This document shows positions 49,022-59,324 of a stretch of DNA of 64,000 bases, piece by piece; positions within the stretch are counted from its first letter, which is position 1; each line of letters starts with the position of its first letter. Both the position numbers and the translations under genes were made by a program. The notes below the pieces were generated by a model. It saw only the letters and a list, made by a program, of their open reading frames with translations, was not told the DNA's origin and ran no database searches. The DNA lies in NCBI GenBank assembly GCA_963580285.1, contig OY757010.1, positions 74,008,858 through 74,072,857 of the forward strand, given 5' to 3'. This DNA is from Lucinisca nassula. Lineage: Eukaryota; Mollusca; Bivalvia; Lucinida; Lucinidae.

Positions 49022-52000
49022 ATGGCTTCAAATACCCTTTCATCCCAGGAGGTCGAAGAGAAAAGAAATTTAGTGAAACAAAATAGTGCAACACTTGCTA
49101 AAACATTAATTGCGTTGGATTTGGAGTTAATTAATTTTCAAAACAAGGAAAGAATTCCACAGTTGAAGAACAAAGCTATCAATGAATATGAATTATTGGA
49201 ATCAATCATTTCAGATGTTAGCCAATATTTCGACAAAAATGAACAGTCGGAAATAAAAAAGTCGTTCACTAACCACAAAGAAAAATTAGACGGGATTGTG
49301 CGTAAAATTATGGAACATTCTTCAGATTGTGCAAGCCAAAAGTCCCATTCAAGCCATAGATCAAGGACTTCGTTACGCCTGAAGAGAGCGCAACTCAAGT
49401 TAGAAAACTTAAAAAGTACACAAGAACTAGAAAGAAAACGCCAAGAATTATGTGCGCAGCAAAGTGAAGTGCAAAGACAGTTAGACATTTTGTGCTTAGA
49501 AAACGAAATAGCTCAGTCGGAAATAGATGATGGGAGTTCATCTGGGGAATATGGTACCGTGGACTATTTCCCAAATAACATGGACAGTAACCAAGAAAAG
49601 GTTAAAACTTATTTGGAGGGACTGCCTAGCCAGCCGCTTCGAGCCGAGGCGAAACCGTTCGTGGGACGAAATGTCATCGAATACGCAGACCGAGAGAACA
49701 ACCGTATGAAATGCCCAACACCGAAGAGCGAGGGAGAACTGCAGAATATGCTTAGAACATTTACGAACACAGTTCAAGAGACTTTTAGTTTACCAAAACC
49801 TGAATTGTTACACTTTAGTGGAAATCCTGCTGACTATACAAAGTTCATACATAATTTTGATACCAATATTGAGTCAAGGGTTCAGGATAATATGTTAAGG
49901 TTAAGTTATTTGATTCAGTATTGTCAGGGTGATGCTCGTAGGAGTATAGAGGACTGTGTTGTATTGCCACCTCTCGATGGGTATGTTAGGGCTAAGGAAA
50001 TTTTAGCAGCTAGGTATGGTAAGCCCCATTTAATAGCAAGAAGCATTGTTGATAAATTAGTTAATGGTCCCCCTATCAAGTCAAATGACGTTGAGGGCCT
50101 CATGAATCTGTCACTTGATATGGAGAAATGTCAGATAACTCTTTCTCAGATTGGGTTTAATTCCGATATTAATAATTCGGAAAATCTAAAAAAAATTGTG
50201 CGCAGGCTGCCGTTGCACGTAAGGTCAAGGTGGGTCGAAAATGCTAGCTCGATAATAGAACAGGGATTCGAACCAAATTTCAATGACCTGCTGGTGTTTG
50301 TTCAAAAACGAGCGACTGTTGCAAACACTATCTACGGTATAGATTTAGCCAGTGAGACTAAAGCGTCTCAGGTTTCAAAACAAAAATTGAAGTCTGATGC
50401 TAATCGGCGCGAGAAATACGTTACGCTGTCAACACTGTCTGGGGAAAATACTACGGATAGTAAAAGGCCAGATGCAGCCAATAAGGTAAGTACCTTATCA
50501 TGTGTGCATTGCAAAGAACCACACAAATTAATTGATTGTAATAAGTTCAAGTCACTGGAATTAAGCCAAAAATTAGCTATTGTCAGAAAATACAAAATGT
50601 GCATGAATTGTCTCAAATTTAAACACTTTGCAAAGGATTGCAGAAAAGGTAGTTGTTGTGATATTCCCAGCTGCAATGAAAAACACCACACATTGCTTCA
50701 CGGTAAGATTTCACAGGCTACAGACAATGCTGGTCAGAGCCATTGTTGTGCCACTATGGACAAGACTACAGGTAAAGTTTGCCTTAGAATTGTGCCCGTC
50801 ACAGTACATTACGGAACACGTCACGTTGATACTTATGCACTTTTAGACCAAGGTAGCGACATTTCCTTATGTTGTGACTCATTAGTAAAAAGGCTCGGTG
50901 CTAGAGGTAAGCAACGCGAGTTTACGCTTACGACTGTTAATCAGTCAACTGAAAAACGACACGGTTTAGAGCTGAAATTGCAGGTAGGTGCATTACGATG
51001 CGATGATACTATTGCACTGGACAGGGTCTGGTCGGTTGAACGTTTACCGATTTCACTTAGGTCGCTCCCGGAAAACTGCGAGGTAAGTATGTGGAATCAT
51101 TTGAAAGATATTTACTTACCTAGAATTAGTGAAGGACAGGTTGAGTTGTTGATTGGTAGTGACACACCTGATGCCTTCTGGGTGCAAGAGGAAAGAAGGG
51201 GTGCAAGCGGCGAACCATATGCAATAAGGTACATACTAGGATGGAGTATTCTGGGGCCAATTGGCAAGGTAAGTGAAATTAGTGCTAATGTTAACGTCAA
51301 TTTTCAGCAGACGACCGGAACGCTGGATGAAATTGACCGTTTATGGAAAACGGATTTCCCTGAATGTCGCTCGGACGACATTACAGGAATGTCACGAGAG
51401 GACAGAAGGGCATTGACGATTATGGAGAAAACAATCACGATCGACAATGGACATTATAAATTAGGACTACCCTGGCGTGATGAGAATATTTCACTGCCAA
51501 ATGACAAAGTAATGGCTATTTCTAGGCTTTCGTACTTGAAACGAAAGCTGGAAAAGGATGAAAATTTGCATAGTGTGTATAGTAAAACTATGAATGATTA
51601 CATAGACAAGGGATATGCTAGCCCGGTAGACACTCCGCCTGATAAGCCAGGTAAGGTTTGGTATTTACCGCACCATCCGGTCATCAACCCTAACAAACCT
51701 GGGAAGGTAAGGATCGTGTTCGACTGTGCAGCAAAATATCAAGGTAAGTCATTGAATGACAATATTTTGCAGGGACCAGACTTCATGAACACTATTATTG
51801 GAGTACTTATCCGGTTCCGCCAAGAACCGATTGCACTTATTGCGGATATTGAGTCAATGTTCCACCAGGTCAAAGTTTGTGAAAATGACAGAGACGCGTT
51901 GCGGTTTCTGTGGTGGCCAGATGGTGATATAACTCAACAAGCGTTAGAATACCCCATGAATGTGCATTTGTTCGGGGCTACGTCTTCCCCGAGCTGTGCA

Positions 52001-54679
52001 GCGTACAGTTTGAGGCGCACAGCAGCGGATAATGCTGAAATGTACAGCAGGGATGCAATTACGTCCATAGGACGTAACTTTTACGTTGACGATCTTTTAA
52101 AATCTGTCAGTAACGTCAACACAGGTATCAGAATATCCAAGGAACTTAGGGAAATATTATATACAGTTGGGTTTAGACTTACAAAGTGGCTGTCAAATAG
52201 CTCTGAGGTAATGAAAACGATACCCGACAGTGAGAAAGCAGATGCATCCAAGAAGGTAAGTATTGAGAATGACGCACAATTGGAACGTGCTCTCGGTTTG
52301 CAATGGTGCGTGGAGACTGACCAATTTGTATTTGATGTTAGCCTTCAAGAAAAAGGTCATACAAGGCGTGGCATTTTATCCGTCGCAAGCTCACTGTATG
52401 ACCCTCTTGGACTTGTAGCACCTGTCACCCTCATCCCAAAATTAGTTTTACAGAATTCTTGCCGATCCAAGTTGAGATGGGACGAGGAAATTGCCGAAAA
52501 TGAGGCAAATACATGGACAAACTGGCTGCAGAGTCTTCCAGAACTATCCAAGGCATGTATTGATAGGTGTTTAAAGCCTTGTGAGTTGGACATGTCTACA
52601 TGCGTGGTAGAATTACACATGTTCAGCGATGCTTCTGAGTATACATATGGGTCGGCAGTGTATTCAAAGATATATGACGTAAACGGAAACACAAAATGCA
52701 GTCTTGCCATTGGCAAGTCAAGGTTAGCACCAATTAAAGCTATGTCTATACCCAGGCTAGAACTTGCAGCTGCGGTTTTATCTGTCAAGCTGTATAAATT
52801 AGTCGCACGAGAACTGGAGTTCGAAATTCACAAGAGGTATTTCTGGTCTGATTCCATGATAGTTCTTGGCTATATAAACAATGAAAAGAAACGTTTTAAG
52901 ACGTTTGTGGCGAACAGACTTGCCATTATACATGACGCGACTTCAAAGGAGGATTGGAGGTATGTACCTACCAAGTTAAATCCTGCCGATTTGGCATCAA
53001 GAGGGTTACATGCTTATGAAGCAACTAAGCTCAAAACGTGGCTGAATGGTCCTACTTTCTTGCAAAAGGACGACTCGCAGTGGCCAAAGGAGGTAAGTGT
53101 TGACCTTCAAAATTATGACGATGTCGAGGAAAAGTCGGTACATAATACACAAGTTAAGCAAGGTAAGTCCTTTGAAACTGGACTGGAAGCTTTGTTGTCC
53201 AAGTTCTCAGATTGGAATAAATTACAACGAGCAGTAGCTTGGTTACTAAGATTCAAAGCCTTTTTCATTCAGAAATATGGAAGGGGAAACAACTCCTCAC
53301 AATCTGTGGTGAACCGTGGGAACTTGACAGTTTCGGAGGTAAGAAAAGCAACAGACGTTGTTCTGATGATGACGCAGCGTGATGCATTTGCGAGAGATAT
53401 CAAAGGCATATTGGATAAGGGCCGCGTGACAAAGGTCAGTTCTCTCAATAAATTAAGTCCTGTCTATAAAGGTAATTTATTGAGAGTCGGCGGACGCCTT
53501 GAGAATGCAGAGATATCATATGACTCAAAGCATCCCGTTATATTGCCAAGCGATCATCACATTACTAGGATTATAATCAGGAAGTACCATGAAATGAACG
53601 CTCATGTGGGAGCGCATCACGTTCTGTCCTTACTTAGGCAGAAATACTGGGTAATTCACGGACTGAAAACCGTAAAGTCTGTGATAAGTAGATGCATTGA
53701 TTGTAAGAAAAGACAACCACGCCCTGAGATTCAACAAATGGGTCAATTACCGACGGAGAGATTAACGCCAGGTAAGCCGCCGTTTTCATTTGTTGGAATT
53801 GATTTCTATGGTCCAATGCTTGTAAAATCGGGTAGAAAACAGCTGAAACGGTATGGTTGTTTGTTTACTTGCATGACAACTCGTGCGGTGCACATAGAAA
53901 TTACACACAGTCTGGATACAGATTCATTCATTTGTGCGCTGCAAAGGTTCATCAGCCGTAGAGGTCGTCCCGATACTATTTATAGCGATAATGGAAGTAA
54001 CCTGAAGTCAGGTGAAAGGGAACTCCGGGATGCACTTCATGAATGGAACCAAAGCCGCATATCAAAACACCTCAGCCAGCAAGAAATTGAATGGCACTTC
54101 AATCCGCCGTACGCTAGTCATATGGGGGGAGTCTGGGAAAGGTTAGTAAGGTCTGTTAAGACTGCCTTGAAGTCGGTAGTTAAAGAGCAACTTCTTAATG
54201 ACGAAGCCCTTCAGACACTTACGACGGAGGTTGAGAAAATATTGAACGACCGACCGATAACACAGGTAAGTGATGATCCAAGGGATTCGAAAGCGCTTAC
54301 ACCAAACATGTTATTAACATTACGTGAAAATCCATGTATGCCACCAGGTGTATTTGACAAAAATGACAATTACTGTCGTCGATGGTGGAGGCAAGTTCAG
54401 TATCTCGCAAACGTGTTCTGGAAAAGATGGACCAGGGAGTACATACCTTGTCTACAGGTGAGACAGAAATGGGAAAATATCCATCGTAATCTTTCTGTCA
54501 ATGACCTCGTTCTGGTCTGCGACGAAACATCCAGCAGGGGACATTGGCCCTTAGGGCGTATCTTAGAGGTAAAAACAGGTAGAGATGGTCTAGTTCGTTC
54601 ATGTAGAGTAATGGTGAATGGTACCGAAAAGGTAAGACCAATTTCTAAGTTGTGCTCACTTGAGCAGCATGTTAACTAG
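49022..54679 (+). CDS. BEL/Pao gag-pol polyprotein, 1885 aa, intact
   Basis: A single open frame from the first ATG (49022, G at -3 and +4) to TAG. Order of domains: charged coiled-coil-like gag N-terminus (about 105-170); DUF1759-type gag domain (about 258-425, LLHFSGNPADYTKFI); Cys/His knuckles (about 494-557, CVHC, CMNCLKFKHFAKDC); aspartic protease (about 605-615, LLDQGSDISL); reverse transcriptase with IVFDCAAK near 900 and YVDD at 1021; RNase H-like part (MFSDAS near 1200, SDSMIVLGY near 1275); integrase zinc-binding HHCC region (about 1511-1565); integrase core with D1594, D1656 and E1706 (GIDFYGP, SDNGSN, GGVWERL); C-terminal DUF5641-type domain (about 1780-1880). All catalytic residues are in place and there is no stop or frameshift, so the element may be autonomous. 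Such polyproteins make particles in which the RNA is copied and then integrated. No envelope gene. Confidence 0.95.
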   Translation: MASNTLSSQEVEEKRNLVKQNSATLAKTLIALDLELINFQNKERIPQLKNKAINEYELLESIISDVSQYFDKNEQSEIKKSFTNHKEKLDGIVRKIMEHSSDCASQKSHSSHRSRTSLRLKRAQLKLENLKSTQELERKRQELCAQQSEVQRQLDILCLENEIAQSEIDDGSSSGEYGTVDYFPNNMDSNQEKVKTYLEGLPSQPLRAEAKPFVGRNVIEYADRENNRMKCPTPKSEGELQNMLRTFTNTVQETFSLPKPELLHFSGNPADYTKFIHNFDTNIESRVQDNMLRLSYLIQYCQGDARRSIEDCVVLPPLDGYVRAKEILAARYGKPHLIARSIVDKLVNGPPIKSNDVEGLMNLSLDMEKCQITLSQIGFNSDINNSENLKKIVRRLPLHVRSRWVENASSIIEQGFEPNFNDLLVFVQKRATVANTIYGIDLASETKASQVSKQKLKSDANRREKYVTLSTLSGENTTDSKRPDAANKVSTLSCVHCKEPHKLIDCNKFKSLELSQKLAIVRKYKMCMNCLKFKHFAKDCRKGSCCDIPSCNEKHHTLLHGKISQATDNAGQSHCCATMDKTTGKVCLRIVPVTVHYGTRHVDTYALLDQGSDISLCCDSLVKRLGARGKQREFTLTTVNQSTEKRHGLELKLQVGALRCDDTIALDRVWSVERLPISLRSLPENCEVSMWNHLKDIYLPRISEGQVELLIGSDTPDAFWVQEERRGASGEPYAIRYILGWSILGPIGKVSEISANVNVNFQQTTGTLDEIDRLWKTDFPECRSDDITGMSREDRRALTIMEKTITIDNGHYKLGLPWRDENISLPNDKVMAISRLSYLKRKLEKDENLHSVYSKTMNDYIDKGYASPVDTPPDKPGKVWYLPHHPVINPNKPGKVRIVFDCAAKYQGKSLNDNILQGPDFMNTIIGVLIRFRQEPIALIADIESMFHQVKVCENDRDALRFLWWPDGDITQQALEYPMNVHLFGATSSPSCAAYSLRRTAADNAEMYSRDAITSIGRNFYVDDLLKSVSNVNTGIRISKELREILYTVGFRLTKWLSNSSEVMKTIPDSEKADASKKVSIENDAQLERALGLQWCVETDQFVFDVSLQEKGHTRRGILSVASSLYDPLGLVAPVTLIPKLVLQNSCRSKLRWDEEIAENEANTWTNWLQSLPELSKACIDRCLKPCELDMSTCVVELHMFSDASEYTYGSAVYSKIYDVNGNTKCSLAIGKSRLAPIKAMSIPRLELAAAVLSVKLYKLVARELEFEIHKRYFWSDSMIVLGYINNEKKRFKTFVANRLAIIHDATSKEDWRYVPTKLNPADLASRGLHAYEATKLKTWLNGPTFLQKDDSQWPKEVSVDLQNYDDVEEKSVHNTQVKQGKSFETGLEALLSKFSDWNKLQRAVAWLLRFKAFFIQKYGRGNNSSQSVVNRGNLTVSEVRKATDVVLMMTQRDAFARDIKGILDKGRVTKVSSLNKLSPVYKGNLLRVGGRLENAEISYDSKHPVILPSDHHITRIIIRKYHEMNAHVGAHHVLSLLRQKYWVIHGLKTVKSVISRCIDCKKRQPRPEIQQMGQLPTERLTPGKPPFSFVGIDFYGPMLVKSGRKQLKRYGCLFTCMTTRAVHIEITHSLDTDSFICALQRFISRRGRPDTIYSDNGSNLKSGERELRDALHEWNQSRISKHLSQQEIEWHFNPPYASHMGGVWERLVRSVKTALKSVVKEQLLNDEALQTLTTEVEKILNDRPITQVSDDPRDSKALTPNMLLTLRENPCMPPGVFDKNDNYCRRWWRQVQYLANVFWKRWTREYIPCLQVRQKWENIHRNLSVNDLVLVCDETSSRGHWPLGRILEVKTGRDGLVRSCRVMVNGTEKVRPISKLCSLEQHVN

Positions 54680-54853
54680 CAATGTAAGGTAAAATTTATA
54701 GTACTGTGAAGTGTGGCTAGTTTATTCGTTGGTTGGCGAAGTGTATATAGTTTTCAGTATGTATCCTTACTTCTATCTACATGTTCATTTGAACGCAGCC
54801 TCTTATAGTTTTGTCATTGAATGGACATCTATGGAAGGTCCATTGAGGGGCGG

Positions 54854-55947
54854 TGTTGGAGTCTGGTTCGAATGTCGATAGCTAAGTTTTCATTTTCCGC
54901 CTACATTTTTAAATTCACCTTTATCTGATGAAAACTGTTGATCACACCTGACATGTCATGTCAATTGCTAGTTCTGTGGTCTAGGGTATGAACAAAATTG
55001 CACGTTCAGCATTTCCCAAATTTGGCAAATCTATTTTTATGCTCGTTTCTATGGGCAGAATCCTGAATTTGCATTGGTCGATTCCATAATTATTCAATTT
55101 TACGTATGCGTTTCTGACCTAGGGACGTAAAACAGCCCACCCTTTCCGGCAGAAGTAAAGCGTTCCACGTAGAGAGAACACTTCTCATTTCGTATTTTCG
55201 TATGTTGAAATGGGGAATTTCGGCATCATTCAGTAAGTTTTACTTATTTATTTGTTTTAATTATTATTGTTTTGCCTGGAATCATATTGGCTGAATAAAA
55301 GCCTCTGCGGTGCGGTGGTTACGCTGTTCGCCTCTTAAGCAGGCGGTCGCAGATACGATTCCCGGGCTTCTCAAGACTTTGGGATGAGCGTTTGAACCGA
55401 GGACCCGTCTCCGTATGGCTCTAGCAGTTTGTGGAACGTAAACTGAAATACGCACTCATTTTGGCTGAATGCTTTATCTGTATAATGATAATGTTATTCC
55501 ATGATATGTTTTCTCACATTATAAACCCTTGACTCAATATTTGCTGAATATGATTTCTGTAGAAATGAATGATAATGTTAAACGACACACCTTTAGTATG
55601 CTTAGCCTATGTTTAGAGGAACAATTATGCATACTTTTCACCATAATGTTTATTGATATCCATGTTGACACGAAACGTTGGCTCAACGATGATTCAGCGT
55701 TGAGTGCCTGCTTGGATATTGTAGTGCATTACATGTACTTGAATATTTGTTATTGCTATGTTATAATTGTGCATTTGTAGCTTGCAGATAACCGTCGTCA
55801 TCGTGAATACGTTCCGTCGGCGTCAGAGATGTTTAGACGTTGTCGTAGAGACGTAGAGCCTTTTATGTGTATTAAATGGTGAAACGACGCGTGTATTGAC
55901 TGTTGTTCTGTCCCCATATTTTAAGCAGTTTGGGTCAAATTGCTACA
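54854..55947 (+). repeat. 3' LTR of the BEL/Pao element
   Basis: 1094 bp, nearly identical to 47557-48651, including the embedded SINE (55297-55460, with the TTGGCTGAAT duplication). Followed by GTGAC. Confidence 0.93.
55297..55460 (+). mobile_element. tRNA-derived SINE embedded in the 3' LTR
   Basis: Same 164-bp insert as 48001-48164, flanked by TTGGCTGAAT at 55287-55296 and 55461-55470. Its presence in both LTRs shows that it was in the parental LTR before this copy formed. Confidence 0.88.
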
Positions 55948-55952
55948 GTGAC

Positions 55953-56032
55953 AAACAATAACATAAATAAACCGCCAAAGAAGAACCGCCTTGGAACAGT
56001 CAGTGAAAAGAATTCCACTGGGAATTGTTTGT
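55953..56032 (-). mobile_element. Penelope/Naiad pseudo-LTR fragment, right of BEL insertion
   Basis: AAACAATAACATAAATAAACC to CAGTGAAAAGAATTCCACTG continues the fragment 47365-47556; uninterrupted versions are at 36460-36540 and 40655-40735. Confidence 0.8.
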
Positions 56033-56194
56033 CAATCGACCCAAAGGTGCTCAGAAGTAAAGCTATTCTATGCTTAAGTGCACGTGAATATCCCTGACTT
56101 GTCGGGAAAACTTTTAGATTGAAAATAGTCGTAGTGAGGTCAGAGTGGTGTGTAAAACTAAAGAGGGTTATCTTTGAAACATATTTTGGGCTTG

Positions 56195-56490
56195 GCAAAG
56201 AGTGTAGACCCTGATCAGACGCTGCAGAATCCGGCGTCTTGTGAAGCTCTACACTATTTGATTGAAAACGGGAATTTAAAAGATTAATGAAACAGTTAAG
56301 GACTATTTCCCCTACCTACACTCGGAGGCAATAGACCCACACGTCCTTTGTTGTTGTTGTTTTTTAAATCACATTATATTTTGAGCCGAAATGAGAAAAA
56401 TATCACAATTTTTCATCTTAAAATAAATTTTCGTTTTTTCGGCGATAAAGGTTACATTGTATTTGTAAAGGCGTGTTTTCGTAATGGTTA
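56195..56490. repeat. Hairpin fragment and MITE right arm
   Basis: 56202-56255 is a decayed hairpin of the CAGTGTAGACCC family (AGAGTGTAGACCCTGATCAG). 56368-56486 matches the right arm of the 43056-43338 MITE (TATATTTTGAGC, AAAAATATCACAATTTTTCA, AAGGCGTGTTTTCGTAATGG). Confidence 0.6.
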
Positions 56491-57190
56491 TTCAAAGAAA
56501 CAAAATGATGTGGACATAACAAATGTCTACAACATTTTTAGTACTAAATGCCATATTATCAACAGTCGGTCGATAGTGAACAAAAGACTGGTCTTTTGGC
56601 TTAATGTAAACTGCCTAATCACTGCCTAGATACATCCGTGAGAAAATATTGCTCCATATTCTAAAGGGTTTCAAAAGTTCCTCATATCCAAAAATGATAC
56701 TGCAGATGGAAGAAAATGGTATAACTTTTATGTTCTATCAATCTGTATTTTGCCTCATATCTAAAAATGACACTGCCGATAAAACAAAATAGTATAGCTT
56801 GTATGTTTTATTAAGAAGGAAGATAAGATCATGGAAGATTAGCTGAGGGCCTCATGGAAGATTAGCTATTACATGTATTTTTGTATGTTATGTGCTAAAT
56901 GTTGCTACCCTCACTAAATAAAGTCCTTACTTACGAGGACTGTTCAAATATGAATGCAAGTAGAACGTTTTCTCATGCACTAATGCGAAAATCACCTGGA
57001 AATAAATATCACAGCGTAGAAAAACATTTTACCTATACATTGATACCAAACCTGTTAAAATCCGTTCACTTTAGCCATGTATATCGTTCGATAAACACTG
57101 TCTACTCTTGTATACTAATACAAAACATGGTTGGAAGAAGGTCAGAGTACGCCGTTGAAATACTGTCCTATATTAAGAATCGTTGAATTC
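56491..57190. other. Intron 4 interval, nothing recognised
   Basis: Two related pieces near 56690 and 56755 (CTCATATC-AAAAATGA-ACTGC, GATGGAAGAAAATGGTATAAC) form a diverged direct repeat. A plus-strand frame at 56899-57186 has no recognised motif. No other feature. Confidence 0.4.
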
Positions 57191-57194
57191 TTGG

Positions 57195-57468
57195 TATACG
57201 GTGCAAAGTAGAAGTAAAACAAAGATCAGGAATTGATACAATTAACTTACTCCATCCATAAAAGACACCAAAGGGAAAGAAATACAAACATTAAGCGACC
57301 AGACCATAATGGAAACCTAAACAAAGGAAGGCCATACGGACAGTTACTTTCCCACAAAATGGCCATATGGCCATCCAAAATTAAAAGACACAAGTGATAC
57401 ACACAGTAAGTAACAAACAACAACATAAATAAATCGCCACAGAAGTGCCGCCTTGGAACGGTCAGTGG
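57195..57468 (-). mobile_element. Penelope/Naiad pseudo-LTR fragment before the mariner
   Basis: GTAGAAGTAAAACAAAGATC to GGAACGGTCAGTGGAA matches 36246-36530 and 40436-40720. It joins the mariner coding sequence directly, without a mariner terminal repeat. Confidence 0.8.
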
Positions 57469-58458
57469 AAGACATTTTGGATGAAATATGTTCGGTTTAT
57501 GGGCATAATGAATTGTCTTTTCCGACAGTTTTTCGTTGGTGTAAGAAATTCAGCTGTGGGCTAGACTCAACAGAAGATGCACCACATGACCGTCGGCCGA
57601 AAAGAGCAACATCTGCCAAGATGGTTGCTAGAGTGAAAGAAATAGTTGCTACCGATGCACGATACACCACTAGGCAAATAGCTAGTATGGTTGGCATCTC
57701 ATTAGGAGCAGCTCATACAATTCTGAAACGGGATTTGAAAATGAGAAAGATCTGTGCTAGATGGATTCCCCATCTGTTGACAGATGAGCAGAAAAAGACA
57801 CGCGTTCAGCGTGCCAAGAAGTTGCTTAAAAAGTTTCCAAATTACAATGCACGGTCTTTCGCTAATGTCGTCACAGGTGACGAGACATGGGTTCACTTTT
57901 TTGAGCCAAAACGAAAGGTTCAGAACAAAATATGGGCAACAAAGTATTGCAAAAGACCATGCATTGCAAAGCGGACCATGAGCGTCAAGAAGGTAATGTA
58001 TGCCATATTCTTTTCAAATCAGGGCCCTGCTATTCCGGTTGCTGTGCCTAAAGCCATAACTGTAAATGCGAAGTTTTACAAGAATAAAGTTCTTCGAAAA
58101 TTGAAGAAATATTTCAAAGAACGAAGACCCGCAACTGGTTTGGCCAATGTCAAATTGCTACATGACAATGCGTCATCACACAAGGCGTTCATTGTGCAAG
58201 ACTATCTGAAGCAGGAAAAGGTTGTTGAACTCCCTCACCCCCCGTATTCCCCTGACCTTGCCCCGTGTGACTTTTTTTGTTCCCGCGGCTGAAAAAATAC
58301 CTTTCTGGTCGAAAATTTGCACAGCGCAAACGCCTCGGTTCTGCAATATTCCAGTGCCTTCGTAGTATACCTCTACCAACATGCATTCAGTGATTGGATC
58401 AGAAGGCTGAAAGTTTGTATATCTGTTAAAGGGGAATACTTTGAGGGGACAAAAATGT
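57469..58458 (+). pseudogene. Mariner transposase, 5'-truncated and frameshifted
   Basis: A frame from ILDEICSVYGHNELSF carries the helix-turn-helix part (RQIASMVGISLGAAHTILK) and mariner catalytic signatures: GDETWVHFFEPKRK (first Asp), LLHDNASSHKA (second Asp) and PPYSPDLAPCDFF (third Asp, D34D type). Mariner transposases move the element by cut-and-paste at TA. The first ~20 residues are missing; the sequence is fused to a Penelope fragment with no own start codon. A one-base loss in the T-run at about 58269-58275 shifts the frame before the C-terminus, which continues in the next frame (RLKKYLSGRKFAQRK); a second shift occurs near 58387, after which WIRRLKVCISVKGEYFEG is readable to 58452. 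Non-functional. No terminal inverted repeats recognised. Confidence 0.88.
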
Positions 58459-58460
58459 TT

Positions 58461-58830
58461 CATCGAAATCTATCACAGAATCATTTTATGTGCTTAGTTG
58501 CATTCATATTTGAACAGTCCTCGTATTTACTTACTGACTTACTTACTCACTTCTCTCAATTTATTTTATGAACGCACCTGTCCTCCTGTTTACTTTTATA
58601 AATTTTACAAATGGATTCTTCTGGTTCGTCTTGATTCACATGATTGAGAATACATGGTGTGTCATTCTTGCGCTGTTTGTATTAATAAGAAGTTGGTTTT
58701 AGACAATATCTTTATCTTCATAGAACTCACGGGATCTCCGATCTGGGTTATCGATCATGATACAGACATATATTTTGGGGGCATGCGCAGTCGCTGGAGT
58801 ACCTATTTGCTTTGCAAAGGCGAGCTAAAA
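58461..58830. other. Interval after the mariner, nothing recognised
   Basis: Contains a (TTAC)n-like stretch at about 58525-58550. No exon or repeat family seen. Confidence 0.4.
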
Positions 58831-58831
58831 C

Positions 58832-59113
58832 AAATACGCCTTTCTTTTGCGTTACTATGCCTTTTTTCGCATTACTACGCATTTTGATTCGCGTAAAAAC
58901 GCCTTTGATTCGCATTACAACACCTTTGTTTTGCGTTACTACGTCTTTCTTTTGCATTAGTATGGCCTTCTTCGCGTTACTACGCCTTGTTTTTGCGTTA
59001 CTACGCCTTTTTGCGTAGCTTCCCCTTCTGATCGGCGTTACTGCGCCTTTTTGTTTTGCGTTTCTGCGCTTTTTTTGCGTTTTTACGCCTTTTGTTTCGC
59101 GTTTCTACGCCGT
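58832..59113. repeat. Tandem repeat, TTTTGCGTTACTACGCCTT unit
   Basis: About thirteen imperfect units of 18-30 bp, each with (T)GCGTTACTACGCC, itself partly palindromic (GCGT...ACGC). Some units read CGCATTACTACGC or GCGTTTCTGCGC. Confidence 0.85.
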
Positions 59114-59324
59114 TACAGTATTCTATTTTCTCTTGCATAAGCCTGTTAGGCGTTCGTATTTGCAGTGTTAACGATCTTACCCTTAGCCTTTCACGCCTGG
59201 GTTGCTTAAACGGGTTCTCTCCATTTTTTATTTTGGGCAATTCTTTAGTCAAATTCAATTACAGGATGGCGAACAGCTTTGATTCTCGGATGAGACGGTT
59301 TATTATTGGCCGTCCCATCCGGAT

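Larger units (their letters stand above)
47557..55947 (+). mobile_element. BEL/Pao LTR retrotransposon, complete, 8.39 kb
   Basis: Two LTRs (47557-48651 and 54854-55947) start TGTTGG and end CTACA. GTGAC at 47552-47556 and 55948-55952 is a 5-bp target duplication, as usual for BEL/Pao. A single uninterrupted gag-pol frame lies between. I see only about six differences between the LTRs (five substitutions and one T indel), so insertion is recent. A purine-rich tract (GAGGGGCGG) sits just before the 3' LTR. No env frame. Sense orientation within DCXR intron 4, nested in a Penelope pseudo-LTR. Confidence 0.95.

Noticed and set aside
51268..51306. 39-nt mini-intron inside the BEL frame (GTAAGT ... 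TTTTCAG)
   Set aside because: The reading frame stays open through it and it lies between conserved pol regions; a functional intron in a retrotransposon genomic RNA would be lost on copying. Treated as chance donor/acceptor words.
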